From Bugula neritina (Eukaryota > Bryozoa > Gymnolaemata > Cheilostomatida > Bugulidae): a stretch of 64,000 nt of DNA. Under the pieces are notes generated by a model. That model did no database searches. It saw nothing but the letters and a program-made list of their open reading frames with translations, and was not told the origin of the DNA. A program made the translations under genes and the position numbers. Position 1 is the first letter of the stretch. Each line of letters opens with the position of its first letter. The DNA is taken from assembly GCA_964035545.1 (NCBI GenBank), contig OZ037765.1, forward strand, positions 13,076,698-13,140,697, in the 5' to 3' direction. Shown here piece by piece: positions 27,581 to 38,553 of this stretch.

Positions 27581-30500
27581 CTACATCTGTTTTGGTCTTT
27601 TAGTGGGTGGCTCTTCTGCGCCCTGTGATGGTAAATCATCTGAAATTGTGTGGTCAAAACCGGTACTGGAAGTTCGATGATTTTTAGGGTCAGGACGAGT
27701 AGACTTTTGAAGGTCAATAATAATACAAGTCATATTATCACAACCAGTGCCATCCCCGTCTACTGTGTCTTCAGCCAATACACTGTGAAACAACTGCAGA
27801 AAGCACAGAGAAAGGATAACTCCAAATTCACACTAAATGCACTCTGGATTATTAGCATACTAATACAGTATATACAGTAACAAAGATACAACACAGAGAT
27901 ACCAGAGACACCTATTATACATTGGAGAGGCGTTATGGAAGTGGAAAGGTCACAGTAAACAAATACTTTGCAACTAAAAACAATCTTAAAACGGTGCAAT
28001 GGTTCAATCCAGCTACTCTGTCCCTCTATCTAACCAAACACAAAACATTTAAATATTTACTCATAAATTCAAGTAATAAAAATACTCGTATTAAGTGAAC
28101 CAACTAACCGCCATTAGCAAATCATTCAAAAATGGAGAGAACCTATTTTATAAGCGATGTATATTAAAATATGAATTTTGTATTCCTATAATGAAACATC
28201 TTCCTTTTAAGCATAATTCAACATTTTGACATGCTGATTCCTGGCCAGTATAAAGTTAATTCAAAATTATTTTAGCTGCACTTACATCTTCACATATTTG
28301 AGATATTTTATCTCCTCTTTCCAATTTCTCCTTCACAAAATCCACACATTGTTGGCTGCTCAATGAGTTCCAAATACCATCACAAGCAACTATGATAAAA
28401 TCATCATTCGGCGTCAGTGTTTGTATCTGTACATCTGGTAGAGGGGTAATCATCTGCTCTTTCAATTCTAAAGCCCTGTTTCTTTTGTAGTTGTGGTCCC
28501 CTGCAAATAACTTGTCGCAATGAAAGCTGTTGAAGGCAACAAAACTCCTTTTGTTAATGTACTATGCATTCCAGTACTAGGAAAATGTAGCCAGATACAG
28601 ATACAGAAAACAGCTGGGCATCATAACCATATCCATTAAACTATCTAGCAGTCTAAAGAGATCAGAAGTGAATGTAATACAAAGTAATTTAATAATTAAT
28701 TTTCATTCAAAATAAATGAGCGAAAATGACTAAAACTACAAAATTGTAGCTTTGTAGCTTGACAACACATGAACAAAAAAAATTTAGAGTTGATCATATT
28801 TAAAAGGTTTCACAATATATAACAACGATAGTTTGTGAACTGATATTTTTTGTCTTTCATTAAACTTTTGCTTTAAATTTTCTGAGACATTACAAAGGAC
28901 ACCACGAGGTAATTAAGTGAAATTTAAGAAAAAAAAATAATTAGTTCATATAAGACTTTCAAATTATGAGACAACTAAATTTAAAAAACGTGTCAGAAAA
29001 TATGTATGTAACAAGAAAAAAAAATGTTACATTACGCCAACAGCTACAGTAAATATGCTAGTGGTTGTATTACCACTTACCAATTGCTCTGGAGAGATTT
29101 AAATTTCCGTTGACTCGGCCATCAAGTGTAACAAACCCACCGGCTTTGTCTATTCGTTCTTTTTCTACGGCATCTTCAGGCTTATGGTCTACTGACATAT
29201 CTATAGCCTTACCACTTCTAGAGAGAACACACCTGGAGTCCCCGGCATTGGCCACATACAGCTTATTGTCTCGTATCAAAGCCAGGCAAGCTGTACACCC
29301 ACTATCAGAGCCAGGAAGCTAAAACAGAGTCTAATTCCTGAGCTAATGGCCACAATTAGCTAAGATGTTGAGTGTGATACCAAAAATATACTTAATTAAT
29401 TTAAGCGGTGCATATATGGACATAAACTGTATAAACGTGAGATCCTAGTTTTCATAAGCAAAACTTGAATAAACATAATTAGCCAATGCAAAATTTGTGT
29501 TTCTCACAAAAAATTATTAGCATTGCAATCAACGGTTTAATTAATATAGATCTTGTAGTTTAAATTACTTATTGTTAGGTTTGAATTAAATGACAATATA
29601 GACTTAAATTCAAACTTTATTTGGCTTGCAGCACTTTTTGAAATCTGGACCAGTCTGAAAAGTGGAAACACCATAACTTATATCCAATATTTTATCTATT
29701 GCAATAAAAAGAATTTAAATTGTTACTCTTATTTTTCAACTTTTTGATTTAATTTTTACCTAAATTCTGAATTTAAGTTGGACTATTTATTATGTATTGT
29801 CTAGTCACTGCAACTAGCTACACAGAAACCGTTTTATTTCTTAAATAAATTATTTAATGGAATTTATAATATCACACATATTACAGGGTGTTGAAAAGTT
29901 TACATAGTCATTTAATATATTATTCATCGATCAAAGACAAATGAAGCTGTAACTGGGCTGCTAAGTTGTAAGAAAATAAATAAGCAAATTTCAATTATAT
30001 ATAATTTAGTTGAGCCTTACAGTCATGCCACTTAACGCTGAACCACATTAGACCAAATCTTGATTAAATTTGTAGTTTGTTATTTTCCAGTTTAACTCTA
30101 ACTAACTATTGGCGTAGTGTTAGTGCAGCTGTACACAGATCATACTGCCATATCTAACTGATGATTACATCATGTTGATAGACTACAAAACACACCTCCA
30201 CATATTCGTCTGACTGAGTGAATTTGATAGCCATCTCCTGGCTGACCTTCACCTCTTCCAGATCTTCTTCCTCTCCGTCCTCTTCACTGTCTTTATATAC
30301 AACAATAGTTTATGGGTACAGTGTATCTACTACAGGACACTACACACTACAGGTACAGTATATCTACTACAGTACACTACACACTACAGGTACAGTATAT
30401 CTACTACAGCACACTACACACCTAGGTACAGTGTATCTACTACAGTACACTACACACCTAGGTACAGTATATCTACTACAGCACACTACACACCTAGGTA

Positions 30501-33500
30501 CAGTGTATCTACTACAGTACACTACACACCTAGGTACAGTGTATCTACTACAGTACACTACACACCTAGGTACAGTGTATCTACTACAGGACACTACACA
30601 CCTAGGTACAGTATATCTACTACAGCACACATACACACTACAGGTACAGTATATCTACTACAGCACACATACACAGTACAGGTACAGTATATCTACTACA
30701 GGACACATACACAGCACATTACACACTACAGGTACAGCACAGGTACAGTACACTCACCACTATCTGGTTCTTCATTGTATTCCTCTTCACTACTTTCTGA
30801 AGAATCAGATCTAAAAACCAAACAAAGTGATACATCTTACAACACTAAGGATGGTTGAACAGCAGCTGGACTGGAGTAGTGTGCACAATGCAGTGTACTA
30901 TCTGTGTGTACTTCGAGCAAGTGAATTTACTCAGTCAAATTGTCTTCCCTTTCCAGACTTCATCTAACATGTTCATCAGGCACAGTTACACCTCCTACAC
31001 GCAGCTAGAATTAGACCAGTAATCCCAACATAAATTAATGCAGTCCAGTAACCTGCAGCAAACATCTCACTACAAGTTTAGTGCTAATAGAGAATGTAAT
31101 GGCGGCTCCCGGCTCACTGAAACAAGCTGTGGACATCAAACATACTAAACACTCTGACATAGACTAATCAGACTTACGATGTATCCATCTTGAGGGAAGA
31201 GATGCCACCACTACCGGCAGTTGCTGCCTGTGAACCACTAGAGCCGGCTGCCGCAGAGCTCGAACTCCCAGCCTGTTCTGACGAGTCGGCAGCAGCTTCC
31301 TCTGTCTTGCTGGAACTGGTTTCTAGAAAAACCCCAACCAATATTACAGGCGAGCCACACTTTACAGAGATAGTGCAGATATTAGACAATTTTTCCAACT
31401 TTGTGCAAGCACCATTACTGTGTGTATAGTGTGTACCAGTATTAGAAGGGGCCTTAACCGCTCCATTGGTCAGTTTGTGCAGAACTTCTTCAATGGGTGT
31501 AGACGCGTCTTCCAACAAATTAGCTGTCTCATCTTCGTCTAAACACATTGGTAATGTTCTATATAGAATAGGCTTACAGACACAATATATTACATGCACC
31601 AACAAGAAAACTAACTGCTTGAGTATTCAACACTGTTTCTCATCATATGCAAGCACACACTTAATTTCATGAATACAATAGAAAATAATCTGGTAACCTC
31701 CTTCATACTGTTGAAACATAACTACAAACATTGGAGGAGAACTTTTTAAAGCAATTTTCTCACAATTTCTCACTTGAAAGACCGTAATACAAATATATAA
31801 CTCAGCTACAGCTGCATGATGAAACTGTCACCCATAAGAGTCATCCCAAGTTTTATTAAAATACTGTTTATCATACATATATATATATTGAAAATAAGCT
31901 ATTCATATTGTCAATTGTCTATTACTCCAATTAAGATAAGGTTATATCTGAGTGGCATATGTTTTTTTCACTTAGTAGTACATATAGCTAATGTTCCAAG
32001 TGCTTAAACTACTTGAGTGAAAAACCTGTGTATTGCAACAGCTAAGAATAATGTGTAATAAAAACTAACATTAATCAGCATTACTTATTTAATACAAGTT
32101 AGCTTGAAATTGCAAGTCATCACAGGTCAATAAATTAATTGACGACATCAGCTTACAATATACTTGATCAAATCAATTTGCTTGGGAATACAACTCTCCA
32201 GTAATGCTGCAATTATGATGATATATATTACTACATATTTTTTAGAAATCTAGAATTTCTAAAAAGGTAAAAGAGAAGTTTTAATAGTATAAGACAGCCT
32301 CGATTAGCCTCAGAAATAGTATGGAGTGCCAACCACCTGTGCTTCCCATATAGTTCATATACTCATGGAGGTAACGATTGTCAGCTACTGATGGATAGCA
32401 ATGTACAAATAAAAATCAAATCCTAATACTAATGTTATTACTAATACTAATACTAATGTTAATACTAATACTGATATCCCAGTCACTAACCGCAGTCGAT
32501 AGGAGCACTGTCATCAAACTCATCATCTTCTCCATTGTCATCACCGACAGCCTGTGTCTTGGCTAACTTGAGTACATTCGGAGGAACTGGAGACTCGGGT
32601 CTGTTGGCCAACTCTTTTAGTTGCTGCACAGTTTCATCTGATGTCAAATGCCTGTCAAACTCAATGAAACCTTTGATGAGTGCCTCTTCTATGCTATTCT
32701 TTTTATATTCATCTAACTAAAAAAAGTCATCACCAACCAATGCTAAGCTACGAAAGAAACACAAAAGTGTAAATATACTTCAACAAGAACTGAGGGGAGT
32801 TAAAAAGATGAAAAACAAGATATAGCTAAAAATGTAAGCCCCTTAAGTATGATCTAATGTACAGAGAATATAACTGTTACTATACCTGCTTTATAAAATC
32901 AGGAAAATGCTTAGAACAATACTCTGCCACCTCTGATCCTGCATATAACAAAGCTTGTTTCAACAAACATGCATATATGTATGTATATCAATATAATATA
33001 ATATAAAATCTACCCCAACACTTAAACTACGCAATCATACAATACCTATATTTTAAGCAGAATAAAAATTATATATCTAATGTAACATGAAAATCTATCA
33101 ATTTCTTTTGACAATAAAACTAAAAGAACTTTATGCTTTGATAAAATACTATTACTTTACAAATTTGTCTTAAATTAATTAATTAACAATGCTAATAATG
33201 AGACCCACAGAAAAGTGAGACTGGATAGTAATAAAACAGCTGAAAGAAAGCCAAAATTGTTAATATATACATTGAACAGTTAGATGAATAAAAACAAAAT
33301 TTTGATATTGCAGCAGATGACTAGTTTGTTGGGTTATTAGCTATAAAAAGCAGAATTTTTAAAACAATTTCTAACCAATTTACAGTAGAAAATATAGATC
33401 AGAAACAGGAAATACTACCTCCATGTCCATCATACACTGCATAGAGCATGCTCTCAGTCTCGGTATCAAAGTCTGGACAACAGTTTAAAGCATCCTGAAA

Positions 33501-33746
33501 AAACAAATTTTAAATGTCACAATGAAGAAGACACAATAAACATGTTTTTGGTAGCAGAACCTGGCAAATGCAAGCTTGCAGACACAAAATTGTTTGTAGA
33601 GAAATTCTTCACGTTACTAATTACATAAAGCATACCTCTTGAGTTCTCCGCCACCCCTGCATGCTAGAGGCTCCATAGCGCACCCGACTATTTTCAGAAT
33701 CTACACTTTCACATTTAGTGACTGGTGTGGATTGATAAGCACCCAT
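27581..33746 (-). CDS. PPM1G: Protein phosphatase 1G (PP2C-gamma), complete 11-exon gene
   Basis: Minus-strand exons: 33746-33636, 33494-33419, 32938-32886, 32716-32491, 31538-31437, 31322-31178, 30810-30758, 30290-30196, 29318-29081, 28500-28286, 27793-27581. Phases match throughout and give 508 residues, close to the length known for animal PPM1G. The start [11 protein letters not shown] resembles the myristoylation-type PPM1G N-terminus. Metal-binding PP2C motifs are present: QED-A across exons 1/2, VYDGHGG at the exon 2/3 junction, ANAGDSRC in exon 9, VACDGIWN in exon 10 and [11 protein letters not shown] in exon 11. Between the two halves of the catalytic domain lies the PPM1G-specific Ser/Glu/Asp-rich insert (exons 6-8). 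The C-terminus ends PPTKRPKQM, a likely nuclear signal. The enzyme is a Mn/Mg-dependent Ser/Thr phosphatase of the nucleus that acts on splicing factors and histones (family knowledge). Confidence 0.95.
30306..30745. repeat. 36-bp minisatellite filling a PPM1G intron
   Basis: About ten tandem copies of a 36-bp unit built around GGTACAGTATATCTACTACA, with variants (CTAGG versus ACAGG; GCACAC versus GTACAC; later copies shortened). It occupies nearly all of the intron between exons 30758 and 30290. The period is divisible by three, so both strands show long spurious open frames. Confidence 0.92.
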
Positions 33747-35563
33747 TATCACTTCATTAGTGTAACTCTTGTCATAAAGTGTGACCTAAACTGAAAAAAA
33801 ACATATGAGTAAAAAGATGCTATTTTTTATGTTATTATTCTGCTAAATTTCTTTAATACAAGTAATTATAATTAAACATTTTTTCTAAACATGCTATGAA
33901 CTATCTGCAATGCTATTGATTACCTGTATACCCCACCACACTTAGAGAATCAACAGATAAAGTTGCCTTTGTTCCAGGCCAGCCCGATTGCAATGAATCA
34001 ATATAATATTTTTTTTAATTTTATGACAATTGTAGTCATATTGTAGACAGCAAGAGATAGATGAAGATTTATATTTTTAAAAAGGTAAAACAAATGCAAT
34101 ATTTGTGCATTAATTTGTTTTTTATTTTCAAATCAACACAAAATATCCGACATTTTACGAAATCAAAGATATTTACTTAGGATGTAGAATGAAGAGACTG
34201 CATGCTCTTTTTTCTGGTACACTATTTGTGTAAAATATTGAAGGATTTTAATATAAACATTGAAATTTTTAAAAGCTAAAAGGGCAGAGAAAGCAGATTA
34301 CCCAACATGCTTTCACACTTCTGTTTCATGTATATACCTGTTAGTTCAGACATGTCAAAACAGCTGTGCAATTGCAAAAATATTACTTCAAAAAGTAGGC
34401 GCTTAGTTACTAAGCACTGGTAAAAGTTTAAATGCTGTGAAGTAGGACTCCAAACATTCCCAAGTAAACATTTTCATGATTTTGATTCAGATAGAATCAT
34501 TTGAAGCTGTAAATTAGGAGTATTAACATCAGCTAAACAACTATGAAAATTTTAGGCCATCTATTTAATTTTCGACTACAGAATATTACAAAGAAAGTCC
34601 AACAACTAGCATGAAGCGTTCAAATACAGAATAACATTTATCACTTTTATCAATACACTTGTTTGCAAAAGTACCTACCTAAAATTTCTTGACTCGGGTT
34701 AACTTGCTAACGCTACTGATTTGATTTGCTAAACTTATTAAATTTGTTAAAAGTAGATCATTATGATTTAATATTAATAGCGCTTTAAGTTCAACTCAAT
34801 GGCAAACCATTAAATTTAAATTCAAGCAAATTTTAGGTTTCAGATTGGCAATAAATTTGAAATTATATATATGTTGATAAAAAGTTGCTTAAAAACTTGC
34901 ATTTTCAAAGTCAGTTTTTGTCATTGAGTTATTTGTAATCTGCCAATTTTTTTGCATAAGTTGCAGTATCACTATGATTTGATTTAGATTTAATTTGACT
35001 TCAACTCATCCCTGTGTATAAAAGTGAAATTATAAGACTAAGTAGTGCTGTCAGTGTGACATCAATAAAATATAAGACAGAGTATAACTATAAGTATAAG
35101 CATATCAATTAGAAATGGAAATTGAATAATAAATTTAGTAGTACCCTGAACCAATGGTAACAGTAACTCACCTACTAACTTCAACTGTACTACATTTAGT
35201 TTTACTATTACTGTTGGAACTTTACATAAGCTGGGAAAGCTTTTCCCTAATGCATGATAGCTTTTTACTGGCATAAGAACCCAGCATTTTTCACTTATGG
35301 ACACTCGAGTCTCACACTTGAAACTTGCAACTTATAACTTATGATATAACCTTTTTTCATATTGCTATTTTCTTTCCGTCTGCGACAATAAATATTTCTA
35401 TACACATAAAACACAACAATTACTAATACTGAGTTTTACTAATTTAGTTATTACACATTAATCATTATCATTATGACTAATATTATTAATCACGAACTAT
35501 TACTGTATTAGTATTACTATTATTAACACTATTCGTAAACTATCGCCATTAGTATTAGTAGTA
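33747..35563. other. Upstream of PPM1G, AT-rich, no gene seen
   Basis: Contains the presumed PPM1G promoter just above 33746, but I see no clear TATA or CpG patch. The right end (about 35445-35563) is made of AGTATT/ACTAAT-type simple repeat. No coding exon could be supported. Confidence 0.45.
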
Positions 35564-36074
35564 TGGGTTACTGCTGTTTTGTACACAAGTCGTTTCGTAT
35601 ATAAAAATGTGGTCATTTCATATACAAAATGTGGTAATTTCATATACAAAATAGTCATTTCGTACACAAACTGCTATCCATTTTCTACACAATATGAATA
35701 ATAAATTAATCCACTAGATAACCACATGAGTGATACTAGTTTACTTATTTATTGCATCCCAGCTCTCGCTCTCCCAGCCTGCTTTTAAAACAAAAAATAG
35801 ATTCACTAACTATGTGCTGCCATCTACTGATAACAATATCTAAACCAAAAGAGCAGTCCCCTAGCATTTACATATCACAATAATAAATAAGCATGCGGCA
35901 AAATTAAATGTGCAAGTTACTAATACTTGTAAGCAGTACTGTATGGCTCATACATTGAATAACAAAACTAAATAATTATAAAAATATGTATTTGAGTTAA
36001 TTTAAATTGATGTGTACAAAACGACCTGAAAAAGTGGGTACAAAACGACTTGCGTACGAAATGATTTGCACCCA
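35564..36074. mobile_element. MITE-like element with imperfect terminal inverted repeats
   Basis: Begins TGGGTTACTG and ends GATTTGCACCCA, so both termini read TGGGT inward. Further in, both arms carry AAGTCGTTT next to GTAC (left about 35581-35600, right about 36033-36055 in complement), with extra internal copies of the ATTTCATATACAAAA word. The flanks are GTAGTA on both sides (35558-35563 and 36075-36080), a possible 6-bp target duplication, although the surrounding simple repeat makes this uncertain. No coding capacity. Likely a non-autonomous DNA transposon, superfamily not assigned. Confidence 0.5.
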
Positions 36075-36109
36075 GTAGTACTTCAACCATAAGACCTACT
36101 GGTTAGACT

Positions 36110-36390
36110 TAGTGTTACTAGTGCAACTATAAGTAATAAGTATTACATTCACTGTTTAGTAATACTAATACTAATAGTAATAATAGTAGACAATAGTATT
36201 ACTATTAGTACTACTAATAGTAATACAGTAACAGTAATACTATTACTATTAGTATCGACTTTACGTTTAAGTATATTCATTATGATTAACTTCAACACAT
36301 TTAGTGATTTACAGTCATAACATTAACTGTATTACTAATAGTAATACTAATAGTATTACTAATACCATAACCATAACTCTATAAATATAA
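36110..36390. repeat. AGTAAT/ACTAAT simple-repeat tract
   Basis: Irregular runs of TACTAATAGTAATAC-type sequence beside the MITE and the Gypsy insertion. A similar tract follows at about 36440-36560. Confidence 0.6.
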
Positions 36391-36648
36391 GATTAAGTAC
36401 TACCGCTTCCGAACAGGATAAGGCGGAGAGAGGTGAGAAAAAAGATTAGGTACTTAGTACTAGTAGTAGTAGTATCAGTACAACTATGACTATAAGTATA
36501 AAACTATCAATATCATTATTAGTATTACTATTAGTATAACTATAGGAGTATAACTATAAGTTATAAGTTAATAACTTCTTCAAAGTTAATTATAATAAGT
36601 AAATAACCCAGTCTAAATTCTAAAGTCTATAACTATAAATATTAATAT

Positions 36649-37364
36649 TGTGGTAAAATTGTGTATAGTAACTAATGCTTGTATTCCCCTTACTATTATT
36701 ATCTTCATTCCCATGGAATGCGTGTTTTCTTAGATATACATCATTACTTAGCTATCGTATTGTAACAGCTAAGTGTTATGTTGGCAATGATAGGATTAGC
36801 TATTATTCCCAGCTACTTATTACTACTAACGTGACTGGATTAGCTATTGTTTCTGACGGCTCACAGGAACACTTATATAATCAAGATAACCGGGATTTCC
36901 CTGCGAAGTTCGCTCGATTCGAGCGATTCCTTTGTTCTAGCCCTGCGAATCCCCTGCGATTCGAGCGAATTCCCTCGAATTCGCTTGGAACATTCTGGGG
37001 GAATGTTTCCCAAAGTATAAAAGGAAGCCCTCAACACAGTAGAGTCAGTCTTCAGCCAGCAGCACAACAGGACACATCTCGGAGCTACCAAGCCAGGACA
37101 ATAACACACTTAGTTAATTATCTTATACTTTGTTTACCAGTTTACTAGTAAGTTTTCCATACATGTAAGGAGTTGTCCTCCCTAACTGCTATTTTTGGAT
37201 TTATATATATTATGGAGTAAATAAAGGGGATTGTGAGTATTACATTTCTTATTTATTGTGCATAAATACCCTCCTACAAAGAGTCACTGTGTTCAATCAG
37301 CTAACAACCCACACCAATAATTGCATGCAGCGAATCATAACATTCTACGCATAAAATTATTACA
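36649..37364 (+). repeat. 5' LTR
   Basis: 716 bp, TG...CA termini. Contains a TATA box (TATAAAAG, 37016-37023) and AATAAA (37220-37225), consistent with a promoter and a polyadenylation site. Upstream of the TATA box are short TCGA-centred palindromes (about 36908-36985) and a heat-shock-element-like inverted repeat (36987-37010). The 157-codon open frame inside is present in both LTRs and is not taken as a gene. Confidence 0.97.
36987..37010. promoter_or_regulatory. Heat-shock-element-like inverted repeat upstream of the LTR TATA box
   Basis: GGAACATTC, then GGAATGTTTCC in inverted orientation, ends 6 bases before TATAAAAG. The first half fits nGAAnnTTCn; the second is a near match. Control by HSF is an inference only. 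Confidence 0.35.
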
Positions 37365-37365
37365 C

Positions 37366-37384
37366 TGGTGGCAGCGGTGGGATT
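37366..37384 (+). other. Primer-binding site complementary to tRNA-Leu
   Basis: TGGTGGCAGCGGTGGGATT starts one base after the LTR. Its complement AATCCCACCGCTGCCACCA matches the 3' end of animal tRNA-Leu (AAG-type) including CCA, as I know that tRNA. It would prime minus-strand cDNA synthesis. Confidence 0.85.
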
Positions 37385-37433
37385 ATCGTCTGGTACAGAC
37401 TAAGCTGATGCTCCCCTACGGGGAGAGACAACA

Positions 37434-38534
37434 ATGGATCCATTGAGGCCAGCGCCAGAGCTCGGGCCTGATGATGAACCAGCAGGAGGACGCTTCACCC
37501 TAGAGACATTGATTCGGACTCTCTGGGAAGACAGGGCAGCTGTACAGGCTCCACCTGGTGACAGGTTCCGCCTTAAAGCGCCAGTCTTCGACGGTGAAGG
37601 AAATGTAGAACAATTTCTACAGGAATTCCGTGAGGTGGCCGTGGCCTCCCAGTGGCCGGCCCAGGTGGAATTACTGCAACTACGGTCCTGCCTGACAGGT
37701 CGAGCCAAACCCTATGCGGTAGGCCCGAATAGGGACCACATCATTGAGGCTCTGCGCGGCCGCTTCGGACTTACCGTCCGGGACGCGAGAGCCCGCCTAC
37801 AAGGACTCCGACGAGACCCTAAGGTCTCACTACAGGATCACGCCAACAAAGTGGAGCAGCTAGTCCAGGTAGCCTACGGTAACGTAGACCTGGAGTCACG
37901 CCAGGCCATCACCTTTGATATCTTCCTGCAATCGCTCAATAACCTGAGCCTGCAACGGTATCTCTTGGCAGCTGGGGTCGACACCATTGAGGCTGCTCTG
38001 ACCAGAGGAAAGGCGTACTACCAGATCGGCGGGAGTCAGGACTGTGACAGCAGTGCCCGACGAGTCGAGTCAGACTGGGGAGAGGCTGCCGAAGACATTC
38101 GGCCGAGGCCTCAAGTAGCGGCCGCCGCCACTACACCCCCAACCCCACCCGAACTCTCCATGGTATTGGAGGTGGTGGACAAACTGCAAGAAGAGATCGC
38201 AACATTGCGACGGGCCCAAACTACTGACAGACCGGATCGGTCATACGGTAGTCAGCCCAACAAGGACGCTCAGTTAGAGCCTAGGGTAGCAGCTACTGCA
38301 CCTACCCCATCGACCTCAGCCGAAGTCTCCATGGTACTGGAGGTGGTGCGAGATCTACAGGCCGAAGTTAAGGCCCTGAGACGGGCCCAAACTACTAACC
38401 GGCCGAATCCGCCACGTAGTAGTCGCCCCGAAGGGTCTTCTCTCACGTGTTGGAAGTGTGGGACAACAGGTCATGTGCAACGAGACTGTCCCCGAGGACG
38501 CAGCGGTCCGTTAAACACCCAAGGCCTGCGGTAA
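37434..38534 (+). CDS. gag: Gag of the Gypsy element
   Basis: 366 residues from the first ATG after the primer site. Residues about 45-205 form a retrotransposon Gag capsid-like domain (motifs APVFDGEGNVEQFL, LQGLRRDPKVSLQDH). Near the C-terminus is a CCHC zinc knuckle, CWKCGTTGHVQRDC, which binds the packaged RNA. Between them a 57-residue segment is tandemly duplicated: SMVLEVV...LRRAQTT occurs at 38157-38230 and again at 38328-38400, each with a predicted coiled-coil heptad pattern. The reading frame ends just after a slippery site that leads into pol in the -1 frame. Confidence 0.95.
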   Translation: MDPLRPAPELGPDDEPAGGRFTLETLIRTLWEDRAAVQAPPGDRFRLKAPVFDGEGNVEQFLQEFREVAVASQWPAQVELLQLRSCLTGRAKPYAVGPNRDHIIEALRGRFGLTVRDARARLQGLRRDPKVSLQDHANKVEQLVQVAYGNVDLESRQAITFDIFLQSLNNLSLQRYLLAAGVDTIEAALTRGKAYYQIGGSQDCDSSARRVESDWGEAAEDIRPRPQVAAAATTPPTPPELSMVLEVVDKLQEEIATLRRAQTTDRPDRSYGSQPNKDAQLEPRVAATAPTPSTSAEVSMVLEVVRDLQAEVKALRRAQTTNRPNPPRSSRPEGSSLTCWKCGTTGHVQRDCPRGRSGPLNTQGLR

Positions 38535-38553
38535 TCTCCGCCACCCGCAGGCC
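38510..38553 (+). promoter_or_regulatory. -1 programmed ribosomal frameshift signal (slippery heptamer plus hairpin) between gag and pol
   Basis: GTTAAAC at 38510-38516 sits with TTA AAC in the gag frame, i.e. an X XXY YYZ-type site (GUUAAAC is a known -1 slip site in some viruses). A 6-base spacer follows (38517-38522), then a perfect 9-bp GC-rich stem (GGCCTGCGG 38523-38531 with CCGCAGGCC 38545-38553) and a 13-base loop. The gag stop codon lies in the loop. A second small hairpin (GAGTCT/AGACTC) follows at 38554-38567. A slip here leads directly into the pol frame. Confidence 0.8.

Noticed and set aside
30306-30745. CRISPR-like regular repeats
   Set aside because: Units are contiguous tandem copies without unique spacers, in an animal intron.
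30218-30814. Open frames of 198 (+) and 89 (-) codons over the tandem array
   Set aside because: They arise because the 36-bp repeat period is divisible by three; the region is a PPM1G intron, and the + frame only covers the antisense of two PPM1G exons.
36675-37148. 157-codon open frame in the 5' LTR (and again at 49436-49909)
   Set aside because: Identical in both LTRs, crosses the LTR TATA box, and has no domain; LTR sequence rather than a gene.
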